Source: Clostridium tunisiense TJ
Lineage (GTDB): Bacteria; Bacillota; Clostridia; Clostridiales; Clostridiaceae
DNA length: 64,000 bases
Assembly (NCBI RefSeq): GCF_000300195.1
Contig: NZ_AMQH01000019.1
Location: 98,394-162,393, forward strand
Reading direction: 5' to 3'
The position numbers and the translations under genes were made by a program. Shown piece by piece: positions 52,930 to 62,681 of this stretch. The number at the start of each line of letters is the position of its first letter. Positions within the stretch are counted from its first letter, which is position 1. Below the pieces are notes generated by a model that ran no database searches, was not told the DNA's origin, and saw only the letters and a list, made by a program, of their open reading frames with translations.

Positions 52930-54228
52930 ATGTTAGCTATATTAGGTTATGGAATAGTACTTACTTTTATGATTTTAATTATGACAAAAAGAATGACAGC
53001 ATTTACTTCTCTTATAGTCGTTCCAGTTATATTTGCTATATTTGGTGGGTTTGGTGTGAATATTGGAAAGTTTGCACTTACAGGAATAAAAGGTGTTGCG
53101 CCCACGGCTACAATGCTTTTATTTGCAATTCTTTTCTTTGGAATTATGATTAACGTTGGCTTATTTGATCCACTTGTTAATGCAATTGTAAAGTTTGTTA
53201 AGGGTGATCCAGTAAAAGTCCTTGTTGGAACTGCAATATTAGCTGCAGTGGTGTCAGTAGATGGTGATGGCTCGACGACTACAATGATAGTATGTTCAGC
53301 TTTACTACCAGTTTATAAAAAGCTTAAAATTAAACCTCTTTACTTAGCTACAATAATAATAATGCAAAACTCGATAATGAATCTTCTACCATGGGGAGGC
53401 CCAACTGCTCGTATAATGTCTGCTTTAAAAATTGAAGGATCAGATATACTAAGACCTCTTGTTCCAGGAATGATAATTGCAATAATTTATGTTATAGGAG
53501 TTGCTTATTACCTTGGATTAAAAGAACGTAAAAGACTTGGTATTGTACAAATTACTAATGACACTTTAGCTGAAATGTCTGCTACACTAAGTGATGAAGA
53601 AAAAGAGTTAAAGAGACCAAAGTTAATATGGGTCAACTTTATTTTGACTATTCTAGTTATGTATACTTTAATTTCTGGAAAGGTACCTGCGGCAGTAATC
53701 TTTGAAGTTGGAGTAGCCTTAGCACTTATTATCAACTATCCTCACTTAAAGACACAAAGACAGCTTATAGAAATTCATGCTGGAAACGCTATACAAGTTG
53801 TTGTTATGGTACTTGCGGCTGGAGTATTTATGGGAATACTAACAGAAACAAAAATGGCAGAAGCAATTGCTCTAAACTTAGCATCAATAGTACCTAAAGC
53901 CTTTGGCTCTCACTGGTCACTAGTTACAGCAATAATTAGTATACCAGGAACATTCTTATTATCAAACGATGCCTTTTATTTTGGTGTATTACCTGTACTA
54001 GCAGAAACAGGAGTAGCTTATGGATTTACACCATTACAGATAGGTATAGCTTCTACGATGGGACAAGCATTCCATTTGTTAAGCCCACTAGTAGCTTTCA
54101 TATACTTGTTACTTCAATTGACGGAAGTGGATATGGGAGAATGGCAAAAACATGCAGCTATATGGTCAATTGGTACATTTGTAATTTTTGTATTAGCTGC
54201 AGCAATTACAGGAGCTATGCCATTATAG
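52930..54228 (+). CDS. citM: CitMHS-family citrate transporter
   Basis: About 432 residues, roughly twelve membrane helices. ATG 52930 is chosen (ACGGAGG ahead; GTG 52921 is too near it). ILGYGIVLTFMILIMTKRM, DGDGSTTTMIVCSALLP, MNLLPWGGPTARIMSAL and GSHWSLVTAIISIPGTFLLS, ending FHLLSPLVAFIYLL, match the CitMHS family, which takes up citrate with a divalent cation and protons. It sits upstream of the lyase genes and supplies their substrate. It has its own terminator. Confidence 0.88.
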   Translation: MLAILGYGIVLTFMILIMTKRMTAFTSLIVVPVIFAIFGGFGVNIGKFALTGIKGVAPTATMLLFAILFFGIMINVGLFDPLVNAIVKFVKGDPVKVLVGTAILAAVVSVDGDGSTTTMIVCSALLPVYKKLKIKPLYLATIIIMQNSIMNLLPWGGPTARIMSALKIEGSDILRPLVPGMIIAIIYVIGVAYYLGLKERKRLGIVQITNDTLAEMSATLSDEEKELKRPKLIWVNFILTILVMYTLISGKVPAAVIFEVGVALALIINYPHLKTQRQLIEIHAGNAIQVVVMVLAAGVFMGILTETKMAEAIALNLASIVPKAFGSHWSLVTAIISIPGTFLLSNDAFYFGVLPVLAETGVAYGFTPLQIGIASTMGQAFHLLSPLVAFIYLLLQLTEVDMGEWQKHAAIWSIGTFVIFVLAAAITGAMPL

Positions 54229-54263
54229 AATAATAGTCAACTACAAACAACTAAGTTTTTAAT

Positions 54264-54295
54264 AAAAAAAGTTCCTCAGGGAACTTTTTTTATTG
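54264..54295 (+). terminator. Terminator of citM
   Basis: AAAAAAAGTTCC-TCAG-GGAACTTTTTTT stem-loop with extended T-run. Confidence 0.9.
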
Positions 54296-54504
54296 TATAT
54301 TTTAAAATAAATATGTTTAAATATAAATAGTATCTCACTTATATAGTGTTCAATATAATACATTGTAAACTCTATTGATAAGTCAAAATTATATTTACTT
54401 TTTATTAATAATGAAGATTAAAAGCTATAGATATTTTCAATAAGGTTGGGTAAAATTTATAATGAGTTATCTTAACATTTAGCAATGTGGAGAGGAAGAT
54501 TTAT

Positions 54505-55188
54505 ATGATAAATTATATGGATGAATTTGTTAGAAGTACAAATTTTCATCAGAATAAGCCGATTAGGGAAATAGTATATGAAAGTTTAAGAAATACAATT
54601 ATAAGCGGTAAAATTCCTGTTGGGGAAAGAATTGTGGAAAAGGAGTATGCTGAAAGATTGAATATAAGTAGAACTCCGGTGAGGGAAGCCCTAAGAGCAT
54701 TAGAAGTTGAAGAACTTGTAGAATATATACCACGAGTAGGAGTTGTAGTAAAAAGGATTACAATGGAAGATGTATTTGAAATATATAAAATTAGGCAACA
54801 CTTAGAAGTATTAGCTGCAATTAGTGCTATGGATAACATTACTGATGAGGAAATTAATGAAATAGAAGAGTTGCTTACTATCACAGAAGAAAAGAATGCC
54901 GAAGGAGATATAAATGAGGTCATTAGGCTTTTTGGGGTGTTCAACCAAAAAATTTATGAAGCTAGTAGAATGAAAAGACTCACAAGTATGATTAGTAAAC
55001 TCAATGAATATCTACAACGATTCAGAAACATTTCCATATCGGATAATCTTAGAAGAGAATCAGCATTAGAAGATCATAGGGAAATATTGAGGGCAATTGT
55101 AGTGAAAGATAAGAATGGAATTGAAAGTATTATCAAAAATCATCTAGAGAAATCACTTGAAGTAGTGGCTTTAGAAATTAGAGAGTAG
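54505..55188 (+). CDS. GntR-family regulator, FadR (FCD) type
   Basis: A 227-residue regulator: GntR winged helix in residues 18-80 (IREIVYESLRNTIISGKIPV, EYAERLNISRTPVREALRAL) and an all-helical FCD domain (residues 90-225) with the metal-ligand pattern seen in the VREALxxL/E-H set. ATG 54505 is preferred (GAGAGGAAG ahead) over GTG 54487. Two-base spacing from citG implies co-transcription. FCD members such as CitO activate citrate genes on binding citrate; the same role is inferred here. Confidence 0.9.
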   Translation: MINYMDEFVRSTNFHQNKPIREIVYESLRNTIISGKIPVGERIVEKEYAERLNISRTPVREALRALEVEELVEYIPRVGVVVKRITMEDVFEIYKIRQHLEVLAAISAMDNITDEEINEIEELLTITEEKNAEGDINEVIRLFGVFNQKIYEASRMKRLTSMISKLNEYLQRFRNISISDNLRRESALEDHREILRAIVVKDKNGIESIIKNHLEKSLEVVALEIRE

Positions 55189-55197
55189 GTCGAAATT

Positions 55198-56073
55198 ATG
55201 GAAACTAAAGAATCAATTGCACATTATATTGCAACGCTAGCACAAAGAGCTATACTATATGAAGTTAGTACTACTCCTAAACCAGGACTGGTGGATTGTA
55301 ATAACTCAGGTTCCCATAAGGACATGAATTTTTTTACATTTATGGCTAGCAGTTCAGCATTGTATAAAGGTATGTATGAATGTGCACTAGAGGGAATGTA
55401 CTTTCAAGAAAGGGACAAGACAAAGCTTCTAGATATTATAAGACGTCCAGGAATTCAGTGCGAAGAAGCTATGTTTAAAGCAACTAAAGGAGTAAATACA
55501 CATAAAGGGATTATTTTTTCCCTTGGAATTATATGTGCAGTAGCAGGTTGTTTATATGGAAAATCTAGCAAACTTGAATTCCAAATTGCTGAAATTTCCA
55601 ATGAGGTTAAGGAGGTTTGTAGGGGGCTCTCCAATAAAGACTTTCAGCATATTTCAAAAAAGAATAACCTAACTCACGGAGAGTTTTTATATAAAGAATA
55701 TGGCTTTAAAGGGATAAGGGGAGAGGTAGAGAGTGGATTTTCAACAATCGAGCACACCTCTATGGCGGTTTTGTCTAAGTGGAGCACTAACAAAGATCTT
55801 AATATGAATGATTTGTTTTTACAAATGCTTATAAGCATAATGACTAGAAGTGAAGATACCAATATAGTTACTAGAGGCGGTTTGGAGAGCCTCAAATATG
55901 TAATGGACAGTTCAAATTCATTTTTACAATCAGGAGGAATGTATCAGGAAAATGCAAAAGAAAAACTTGAACAAATGAATAATTTATTTATTCAAAAGAA
56001 CATAAGTCCAGGGGGCTCAGCAGATTTGCTGGCTGTGAGTATTTTCTTAGGTATGCTGTCAGGACTAATTTAA
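55198..56073 (+). CDS. citG: Triphosphoribosyl-dephospho-CoA synthase
   Basis: Makes the prosthetic-group precursor of citrate lyase from ATP and dephospho-CoA. The 291 residues show the CitG/MdcB motifs: EVSTTPKPGLVDCNNSGSH, MASSSALYKGM, KGVNTHKGIIFSLGIIC, TRSEDTNIVTRGG and ISPGGSADLLAVSIFLGML. It is separate from the other cit genes by 388 bases and not fused to CitX, as in some bacteria. Operon with the GntR gene. The holo-ACP synthase CitX is not visible. Confidence 0.93.
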   Translation: METKESIAHYIATLAQRAILYEVSTTPKPGLVDCNNSGSHKDMNFFTFMASSSALYKGMYECALEGMYFQERDKTKLLDIIRRPGIQCEEAMFKATKGVNTHKGIIFSLGIICAVAGCLYGKSSKLEFQIAEISNEVKEVCRGLSNKDFQHISKKNNLTHGEFLYKEYGFKGIRGEVESGFSTIEHTSMAVLSKWSTNKDLNMNDLFLQMLISIMTRSEDTNIVTRGGLESLKYVMDSSNSFLQSGGMYQENAKEKLEQMNNLFIQKNISPGGSADLLAVSIFLGMLSGLI

Positions 56074-56224
56074 CTAGGTTATGAAGGGGTGGATTTTCCA
56101 AAGCTCATCAAGGGGAATCAACATTAGGCTGTAAAACTTCGCCATGTGTAAACCATACTGCTAAAATTGTTGTACAAAATTGAACTGTTAATTATTTAAT
56201 AAGAAAATTATAAAGTGAAATATT

Positions 56225-56268
56225 AAAATGAGGAATTAATCAATAATGGTTAATTCCTCATTTTGTTT
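56225..56268 (+). terminator. Terminator after citG
   Basis: Perfect 15-bp stem AAAATGAGGAATTAA and complement around TCAATAATGG, then TTTTGTTT. 56074-56224 and 56270-56460 show nothing further than A+T-rich DNA, the second probably holding the citC promoter. Confidence 0.88.
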
Positions 56269-56460
56269 AAAACAGGAGAGGGTTAGGGAGATACTGTAAA
56301 AAAGAACATTAAAAATACACGAAAAACACTTAAAAAACTTGGGAATGCAATGAACCTCACTTATAATTAACTTATAAATCGCGTAAACTTTTATTAATAA
56401 ATGTGGTAAAGAGTGAAATTTTAGCTATGCATCAATTGGAGAAAGGAAGCGGGAAAGTAT

Positions 56461-57504
56461 ATGAATTATGAGATAGTGGAACAAAGGATTTTCTTGCAAG
56501 ATATCCAAGAAAAAAGAGTTTTAGAAGAATTCTTAAAGGGTGAGGGAATAAAACTAGATAAAAATTTAGAGTATACAGTAGGAATTTACGATAATCATAA
56601 ACTCATAGCTACAGGTTCCTTTTATAAAAACACTCTAAGGTGCTTAGCTGTAAATTCAAAGTACCAAGGTTTAGGCATACTGAACAAAGTGGTATCTAAT
56701 TTATTGAACGAACAATACACAAGAGGATATGATCATATTTTCCTTTATACCAAATGCAATACAGCAGAATTTTTTAGCTACTTAGGTTTTCAAGAAATAG
56801 TTAAAATTGATGGATTAGCAGTTTTCATGGAAAACAAATACCATGGTGTGAAAAGTTATTCTGAGAATTTATCAAAGTTTAAGGTAGAAGGAGATGCTAT
56901 AGCTAGTATAGTTATGAACGCAAATCCTTTTACCTTAGGTCATTTACATCTTATTGAAAAGGCTGCTAAAGAAAATAATATTGTTCATGTATTTGTAGTA
57001 TCAGAAGAGGTTTCAGTAATTCCTTTTGAAGTTAGATATGAACTAATTAAAAAAGGGACAGAACATTTAACTAATGTAATTATTCACAAAGCAGGACCCT
57101 ACATTATTTCAAGTGCTACTTTTCCATCCTATTTTGTAAAAGATGACATCGCTGCGGTGGAAGTTCACGCTAGGCTAGATTTGGAAGTTTTTAAAACATA
57201 TATAGTTCCTGCCTTAGGAATTAAAAATAGGTACGTAGGAGAAGAGCCTTATTGTGAAGTTACGAAAACCTATAATAATATAATGAAGAATTGTCTTGAA
57301 GCAGAGGGGATACAGTGTAACATTGTACCAAGATTAAAATCTTATAATAAGCCAATTAGTGCATCAAGAGTTAGAGAATTAATAAGAAATAATAACATAG
57401 AAGGAATTAAGGACATAGTTCCAAAGTCCACTTATGAGTATTTTATATCTGAAGAAGCAAAACCAATAATAAATAAAATTAAAATAAATTTAGGAAGACA
57501 TTAA
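56461..57504 (+). CDS. citC: Citrate lyase ligase
   Basis: Acetylates the prosthetic group of citrate lyase with ATP and acetate, which activates the enzyme. The 347 residues have a GNAT-like N-terminal domain (LAVNSKYQGLGILNKVVSNL) and a nucleotidyltransferase domain (SIVMNANPFTLGHLHLIEKA), then VEVHARLDLEVFKTYIVPALGI, RYVGEEPY and ISASRVRELI. GAAAGGAAGCGGG precedes ATG. First gene of citCDEF. Confidence 0.95.
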   Translation: MNYEIVEQRIFLQDIQEKRVLEEFLKGEGIKLDKNLEYTVGIYDNHKLIATGSFYKNTLRCLAVNSKYQGLGILNKVVSNLLNEQYTRGYDHIFLYTKCNTAEFFSYLGFQEIVKIDGLAVFMENKYHGVKSYSENLSKFKVEGDAIASIVMNANPFTLGHLHLIEKAAKENNIVHVFVVSEEVSVIPFEVRYELIKKGTEHLTNVIIHKAGPYIISSATFPSYFVKDDIAAVEVHARLDLEVFKTYIVPALGIKNRYVGEEPYCEVTKTYNNIMKNCLEAEGIQCNIVPRLKSYNKPISASRVRELIRNNNIEGIKDIVPKSTYEYFISEEAKPIINKIKINLGRH

Positions 57505-57522
57505 ATAACAGAGGTGAATTAT

Positions 57523-57822
57523 ATGGAAATTATTAAAAGTTCAATGGCTGGAACTGTAGAATCTAGTGATATTCTTATAATGCTTGAACCAAAAGAGGAA
57601 AGTGGAATAGAAATTCAACTGAAAAGTTCAGTGGAGAAACAATTTGGTAGGCAAATAAGAAAAGTAATAAGTGATACTTTAGAGAAGTTAGAGGTACAAA
57701 ATGTAAAGATTACAGCAACAGACAAGGGAGCTTTAGATTGCACAATAAGGGCAAGAGTACAAAGTGCTGTTTTTAGAGCTGCCGGAATTAAAGAAAACTT
57801 TGATTGGGAGGTAATTGACTAA
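57523..57822 (+). CDS. citD: Citrate lyase acyl carrier protein (gamma subunit)
   Basis: Carries the 2'-(5''-phosphoribosyl)-3'-dephospho-CoA group. From ATG 57523 (AGAGGTG ahead) 99 residues. Ser14 lies in AGTVESSD, the family modification site. Later GRQIRKVISDTLEKL and KGALDCTIRARV fit the usual pattern. Its TAA overlaps the citE start (TAATG). Confidence 0.95.
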   Translation: MEIIKSSMAGTVESSDILIMLEPKEESGIEIQLKSSVEKQFGRQIRKVISDTLEKLEVQNVKITATDKGALDCTIRARVQSAVFRAAGIKENFDWEVID

Positions 57823-58721
57823 TGGAACGTTTAAGAAGAACTATGATGTTTGTTCCTGGAAGCAACCCAAGTATGATAAAAGAAGCTTATATATATGGGG
57901 CGGATTCTATAATGTTTGACCTTGAAGATGCAGTTGCAATAACCGAAAAGGATTCCGCAAGATTTTTAGTTTATAATGCCTTGAAGACTGTAGACTATGG
58001 AAGTACGGAGTTAGTTGTAAGAATCAACGGATTAGACACACCATTTGGAAAAGACGATATAGAAGCTGCAGTTAGAGCAGGAGTAGATGTAATCAGACTT
58101 CCTAAAACTGAAAGAAAAGAAGATATTTTAGCAGTTGAGGAAGTTATTGAAGCAGTTGAAAGAAAAATTGGTAGAGAAATAGGCTCAACAAAGATGATGG
58201 CTGCAATAGAAAGCCCTATTGGAGTTATTAATGCTTATGAAATTGCATCTTCGAGTAAGCGTCTTATAGCTATTGCTCTTGGTGCAGAAGATTATGTTAC
58301 AAATATGAAAACAAAGAGATATGCAAATGGATTAGAATTATTAGGTGCAAGAACTCAAATAATAATTGCTGCAAGAGCTGCGGGTATTTATGCCATAGAT
58401 ACGGTTTATACAGAGGTTGACAACGAAGAAGGCTTTAAGAATGAAGTAGAACTTATAAAACAACTAGGGTTTGATGGAAAGTCAGTAATTAATCCAAGGC
58501 AAATACCATTAGTAAATCAAGTTTATACACCTTCGCCTGAGGAAATTAAGAAATCTGTTAACGTAATTCGAGCTGCAAAAGAAGCAGAAGAAAGAGGCTT
58601 AGGAGTTATTTCCCTTAATGGAAAAATGATCGATAAGCCTATTGTTGATAGGGCAGAGAGAGTACTTCAATTAGCGACCGCTGTAGGTTTGTACAAGGAG
58701 GAAGTTGAAGATGAAAAATAG
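57822..58721 (+). CDS. citE: Citrate lyase beta subunit (citryl-ACP lyase)
   Basis: Cleaves citryl-ACP to oxaloacetate and acetyl-ACP; Mg-dependent HpcH/aldolase TIM barrel, 299 residues. MMFVPGSNPSMIKEAYIYGA, SIMFDLEDAV (Mg/substrate site), VVRINGLDTPFG, MAAIESPIGVINAYEI, ALGAEDYVTNMKTKR and VINPRQIPLVN are as expected. Translationally coupled to citD and overlapping citF by 11 bases. Confidence 0.97.
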   Translation: MERLRRTMMFVPGSNPSMIKEAYIYGADSIMFDLEDAVAITEKDSARFLVYNALKTVDYGSTELVVRINGLDTPFGKDDIEAAVRAGVDVIRLPKTERKEDILAVEEVIEAVERKIGREIGSTKMMAAIESPIGVINAYEIASSSKRLIAIALGAEDYVTNMKTKRYANGLELLGARTQIIIAARAAGIYAIDTVYTEVDNEEGFKNEVELIKQLGFDGKSVINPRQIPLVNQVYTPSPEEIKKSVNVIRAAKEAEERGLGVISLNGKMIDKPIVDRAERVLQLATAVGLYKEEVEDEK

Positions 58722-60261
58722 TATAGGCAGAGAAATTCCAGATGAAATATTAATGATTAATAATAACTCTAGGAAGAGAGAAGTTTATTTAGGGGAGTTT
58801 GAAAAGAACGAGGAAATTGTAACCATTGGAAGACGTGTTAAACCTGTAAAACCAGAAGACACAAAATTATTAGATAGTATAGAAGAAGCAATCCTGAAAT
58901 CAGGACTTAAAGATGGTATGACCATATCCTTCCACCATCATTTTCGTGAAGGTGATTATATATTAAATATGGTGGTAGATACCATAGCAAAGCTTGGAGT
59001 AAAAAATTTAACCCTAGCCTCAAGTTCTTTGGGTAGTGTTCATGCACCAATAATTGAGCATATCAAAAATGGTGTAATCTCTAAGATAACTACTAGCGGT
59101 CTAAGAGGACAACTTGCTGAAGAAATCTCTAGAGGATTAATGAAGGAACCAGTAGTAATTAGATCTCATGGTGGAAGAGCAAGAGCTATAGAAGCAGGAG
59201 ATATAAAAATAGATGTTGCATTTTTAGGAGCACCTTCTTCTGACGAGTACGGAAACGCTAGTGGGTCAAGAGGTAAAGCTAACTGTGGATCTTTAGGATA
59301 TGCTAAGGTAGATGCAAAGTATGCTGATAAGGTAGTTATAATTACGGACTGTTTAGTGGAATTTCCAAACATGCCTGCAAGTATTGATCAAAGAGATGTG
59401 GATTATGTTGTAAAGGTAGATGAAATAGGTAATCCATCTGGTATAGCATCAGGTGCCACTAGATTCACCAAAAATCCTAAAGAGTTACTCATTGCTGAAT
59501 ATGCTAGCAAAGCAATAATTGAATCAGGATATTTTAAAGATGGATTCTCCTTCCAAACAGGAACAGGAGGATCTACACTAGCAGTAAGCAGATTTCTTAG
59601 AAATGAAATGCTAAAACAAAATATAACTGCAAGCTTTTCACTTGGTGGAATAACAAAACCAATGGTTGAAATGCATGAAGAAGGACTAATTAAAAATATC
59701 TTTGATGTGCAAGGTTTTGATTTAAGTGCTGTGGATTCCATAAGTAAAAATCCTATGCATCATGAAATAGATGCATCTTTTTATGCAAACCCACACAATA
59801 AAGGATGTATTGCTAACAAGTTGGATGTGGTGGTTTTATCTGCACTAGAAATTGATACAGATTTTAATGTAAATGTTCTTACAGGCTCAGATGGAGTTTT
59901 AAGGGGAGCTTCTGGTGGACATTGTGACACTGCGGCAAGTGCAAAATTAACCATGATTGTTGGACCTCTTATCAGAGGAAGAATACCAACTGTAGTTGAT
60001 TCAGTAAATACAGTGATAACTCCAGGGGATAGCATTGACTTAGTTGTTACAGAGCTTGGTATGGCAATTAATCCTAAGAGAACAGATTTAATAGATCAAT
60101 TTAAAAACAGCGATATACCAGTATATACAATTGAGGAATTAAAAAATAAGGCAGAATCCATTGTAGGTACTCCAGATAAAATTCAATATGAAGATGAAGT
60201 AGTTGCAATAGTTGAATATAGAGATGGAACAATTATAGATGTTGTAAGAAAATTAAAATAA
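58711..60261 (+). CDS. citF: Citrate lyase alpha subunit (citrate:acetyl-ACP transferase)
   Basis: Swaps acetyl for citryl on the ACP. About 516 residues from ATG 58711 (AAGGAGG upstream). Recognised by MTISFHHHFREGDYILN, SLGSVHAPIIEHIKNG, TSGLRGQLAEEISRGLM, SFQTGTGGSTLAVSRFL, FSLGGITKPMVEMH and GASGGHCDTAASAKLTMIVGP. It completes the lyase complex with CitD and CitE. Overlaps citE by 11 bases. Confidence 0.97.
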   Translation: MKNSIGREIPDEILMINNNSRKREVYLGEFEKNEEIVTIGRRVKPVKPEDTKLLDSIEEAILKSGLKDGMTISFHHHFREGDYILNMVVDTIAKLGVKNLTLASSSLGSVHAPIIEHIKNGVISKITTSGLRGQLAEEISRGLMKEPVVIRSHGGRARAIEAGDIKIDVAFLGAPSSDEYGNASGSRGKANCGSLGYAKVDAKYADKVVIITDCLVEFPNMPASIDQRDVDYVVKVDEIGNPSGIASGATRFTKNPKELLIAEYASKAIIESGYFKDGFSFQTGTGGSTLAVSRFLRNEMLKQNITASFSLGGITKPMVEMHEEGLIKNIFDVQGFDLSAVDSISKNPMHHEIDASFYANPHNKGCIANKLDVVVLSALEIDTDFNVNVLTGSDGVLRGASGGHCDTAASAKLTMIVGPLIRGRIPTVVDSVNTVITPGDSIDLVVTELGMAINPKRTDLIDQFKNSDIPVYTIEELKNKAESIVGTPDKIQYEDEVVAIVEYRDGTIIDVVRKLK

Positions 60262-60523
60262 CCTAACTATAGGTGAACATAAGGTTAGTGTATCCATTAT
60301 AGGCAGATATTTAAGGAAGGACTAAAAGTTAATTCAAAGGCCTCCAATAATTATATGTGCATATAATCTTTAAAAAGCTTTTTATAAAGGTTCATACTTT
60401 AATATTTTGGCATACTTAATGGATCACAACCTTAAATATGGAATTATAGTGTAGTTATAAGAAAAGCTATGAAATATAAGTTTTAATTTCATAAGGATAT
60501 TTTATATTAGGGAGTGAGAAAAA

Positions 60524-61954
60524 GTGAACCCAATAAAAATTACAGAGACAGCACTAAGAGATGGACATCAATCACTTATTGCAACTAGATTAACAACTGA
60601 TGAAATATTACCCATTTTAGAGAAGATGGATAAGGCTGGTTACTATGCGTTAGAAGTTTGGGGAGGAGCAACCTTTGATGCTTGCCTTCGTTTTTTAAAT
60701 GAAGATCCATGGGAAAGGTTAAGAGAAATTAGGAAAGTAGTGAAAAATACTAAACTTCAAATGTTGTTAAGAGGACAAAATCTTTTAGGATATAAGCATT
60801 ATGCAGATGATGTAGTAGAGGCTTTTATTAAAAAATCTGTGGAAAATGGAATAGATATTATTAGAGTATTTGATGCTTTAAACGATTTAAGAAATTTAGA
60901 GACTTCCATAAGGGTTATAAAAAAAACAGGGGCACATTGTCAATGTGCAATAAGTTACACTACTAGCAAAGTTCATAATTTAGATTATTATGTAAAACTA
61001 ACTAAAGATATGGAAAGCTTAGGAGCAGATTCTATTTGCATAAAGGATATGGCAGGAATCTTAACTCCAAATTCGGCTTATGAATTAGTAACAAGATTAA
61101 AAGAAGTATTAAACATACCAATAGAACTTCATACTCATTGTACTAGTGGAATTGCCTCAATGACATATTTAAGGGCTGTAGATGCTGGAGTAGATATTAT
61201 AGACACAGCTATTTCACCTTTTTCGGAGGGGACTTCACAGCCAGCAACAGAATCAATGGTGGTTACTTTAAAAGAAGGTCATAGAGCACCAGAATTAGAT
61301 ATAAACTTATTAAGCGAAATAGCGGATTACTTTAAGCCAATTAGAGAAAAGTATAGGGAAAATGGAATATTAAACCCAAAGGTTATGGATGTTGAACCAA
61401 ATACATTAACTTATCAGGTACCAGGTGGAATGTTATCAAACCTTCTTTCTCAATTAAAAACTCAAGGTGCTAGTGATAAATATGAAGAAGTATTGAAAGA
61501 AATTCCAAGAGTAAGAGAAGACTTAGGATTTCCACCACTAGTTACACCACTAAGTCAAATGGTTGGAACCCAAGCAGTGTTCAACATTCTAGCAGGAGAA
61601 AGATACAAGATGGTTCCAAAAGAAATTAAAGAGTATGTTAAAGGGTTGTATGGAGCTTCACCTGCACCAATTAGTAAAGAAATAAAAGAGAAAATTATTG
61701 GCAATGATGAAGTCGTAACAAAAAGGCCAGCAGACTTACTGGATCCAGAGATGGAAAAGTATAAGAAAGAAGTTGGAGAATTAGCTACATCTTTGGAAGA
61801 TGTATTATCCTACGCATTATTTCCACAAGTGGCAAAAAAGTTTTTTGAAGAAAGATTACAAGGTAAAGTAGTAGCAGTTGATGTAGAGAAGAAAGCTGAA
61901 GAAAAGTCAGAACGTAGCCAAGAGGAGGTTCACTATATTACTGTAACCATGTAA
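60524..61954 (+). CDS. oadA: Oxaloacetate decarboxylase alpha subunit, carboxyltransferase part
   Basis: Transfers carboxyl from oxaloacetate to biotin, leaving pyruvate. The 476 residues have TALRDGHQSLIATRLTTDEI (metal Asp), GGATFDACLRFL, MLLRGQNLLGYKHYADDVV, SICIKDMAGILTPN (modified Lys) and ELHTHCTSGIASMTYL (metal His), then the conserved C-terminal part (YQVPGGMLSNL). The usual biotinyl domain is missing and is supplied by the separate protein at 62682. GTG 60524 follows GGGAG. Likely operon with the next genes. Confidence 0.95.
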   Translation: MNPIKITETALRDGHQSLIATRLTTDEILPILEKMDKAGYYALEVWGGATFDACLRFLNEDPWERLREIRKVVKNTKLQMLLRGQNLLGYKHYADDVVEAFIKKSVENGIDIIRVFDALNDLRNLETSIRVIKKTGAHCQCAISYTTSKVHNLDYYVKLTKDMESLGADSICIKDMAGILTPNSAYELVTRLKEVLNIPIELHTHCTSGIASMTYLRAVDAGVDIIDTAISPFSEGTSQPATESMVVTLKEGHRAPELDINLLSEIADYFKPIREKYRENGILNPKVMDVEPNTLTYQVPGGMLSNLLSQLKTQGASDKYEEVLKEIPRVREDLGFPPLVTPLSQMVGTQAVFNILAGERYKMVPKEIKEYVKGLYGASPAPISKEIKEKIIGNDEVVTKRPADLLDPEMEKYKKEVGELATSLEDVLSYALFPQVAKKFFEERLQGKVVAVDVEKKAEEKSERSQEEVHYITVTM

Positions 61955-61984
61955 TTATTCATTAATTAAAGGTGGTGGAATACC

Positions 61985-62512
61985 ATGAGAAGTTCTATAA
62001 TTTCAAAGTTCTTTGACTTTTTATTTAGTAAAAATAGAAAGTTAGAAAAGGAAAATAAAGAAAATAACATAGAAAAAACAGCTAAGAAAGTTAATTATTT
62101 CAATGATGAAATTGAAGAAGAAGATAAATTAGTGGTAGCTATGGCAGCATCTATTATGGCAGGGAAGGACAAGCCTAATTCACACTTTCATATATCGAGA
62201 ATAACTAAAGTCAACCCTAATTATTTAGGAACTTCATTTCAAAAGGGTAATTATGAAATAGCTGAAGAAGATAAATTAGTAGTAGCCTTAGCCGCGTCTG
62301 TCATGGCAGGAAAAGACAAGCCAAACTCTTATTTTCATATATCGAGAATAACTAAAGTTAGTCCAAATTATTTAGGAACTTCATTTCAGGAGAGTAATTA
62401 TGAAATAGAGGAAGAAGATAAATTAGTAGTGGCTTTAGCCTCATCTATAATGGCGGGGATGGACAAACCAAACTCCCATTTTCATATATCAAAAATAACT
62501 AGAGTAGTTTAA
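61985..62512 (+). CDS. OadG-like protein with three tandem C-terminal repeats and no membrane helix
   Basis: A 175-residue protein in the slot of OadG, between oadA and the biotin carrier. Residues 1-40 are basic and Asn/Lys-rich with no transmembrane helix. Then a 49-residue unit occurs three times (units at 43-92, 93-141 and 142-175, the last cut short): EEDKLVVALAASIMAGKDKP, then HFHISRITKV, then NYLGTSF. The EEDKLVVALAASIMAG and ISRITKV segments resemble the cytoplasmic tail of sodium-pump gamma subunits (DEELVAVIAAAI...RSIRR). The function is inferred from position; a canonical OadG with a membrane anchor is not visible. Confidence 0.7.
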   Translation: MRSSIISKFFDFLFSKNRKLEKENKENNIEKTAKKVNYFNDEIEEEDKLVVAMAASIMAGKDKPNSHFHISRITKVNPNYLGTSFQKGNYEIAEEDKLVVALAASVMAGKDKPNSYFHISRITKVSPNYLGTSFQESNYEIEEEDKLVVALASSIMAGMDKPNSHFHISKITRVV

Positions 62513-62681
62513 GATTTTCTTATAATTGAGTTATAAAAAGGTCATGTGAGTCCGTATTTTCTTGGCTTGAGGTTTTCAGAGACTATTAGAGGAACTTAAA
62601 TTATCAATTACTATTAAATAAAAACTATAGATGATAAAAATAATTTACTAAATGTAGATAAAAGGAAGGGATTAAAGTAAT

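Noticed and set aside
62123..62512. Non-coding DNA repeat array
   Set aside because: The 147-bp periodicity is explained by the 49-residue repeats, and differences between copies are mostly silent or conservative, so the protein frame is what is conserved.
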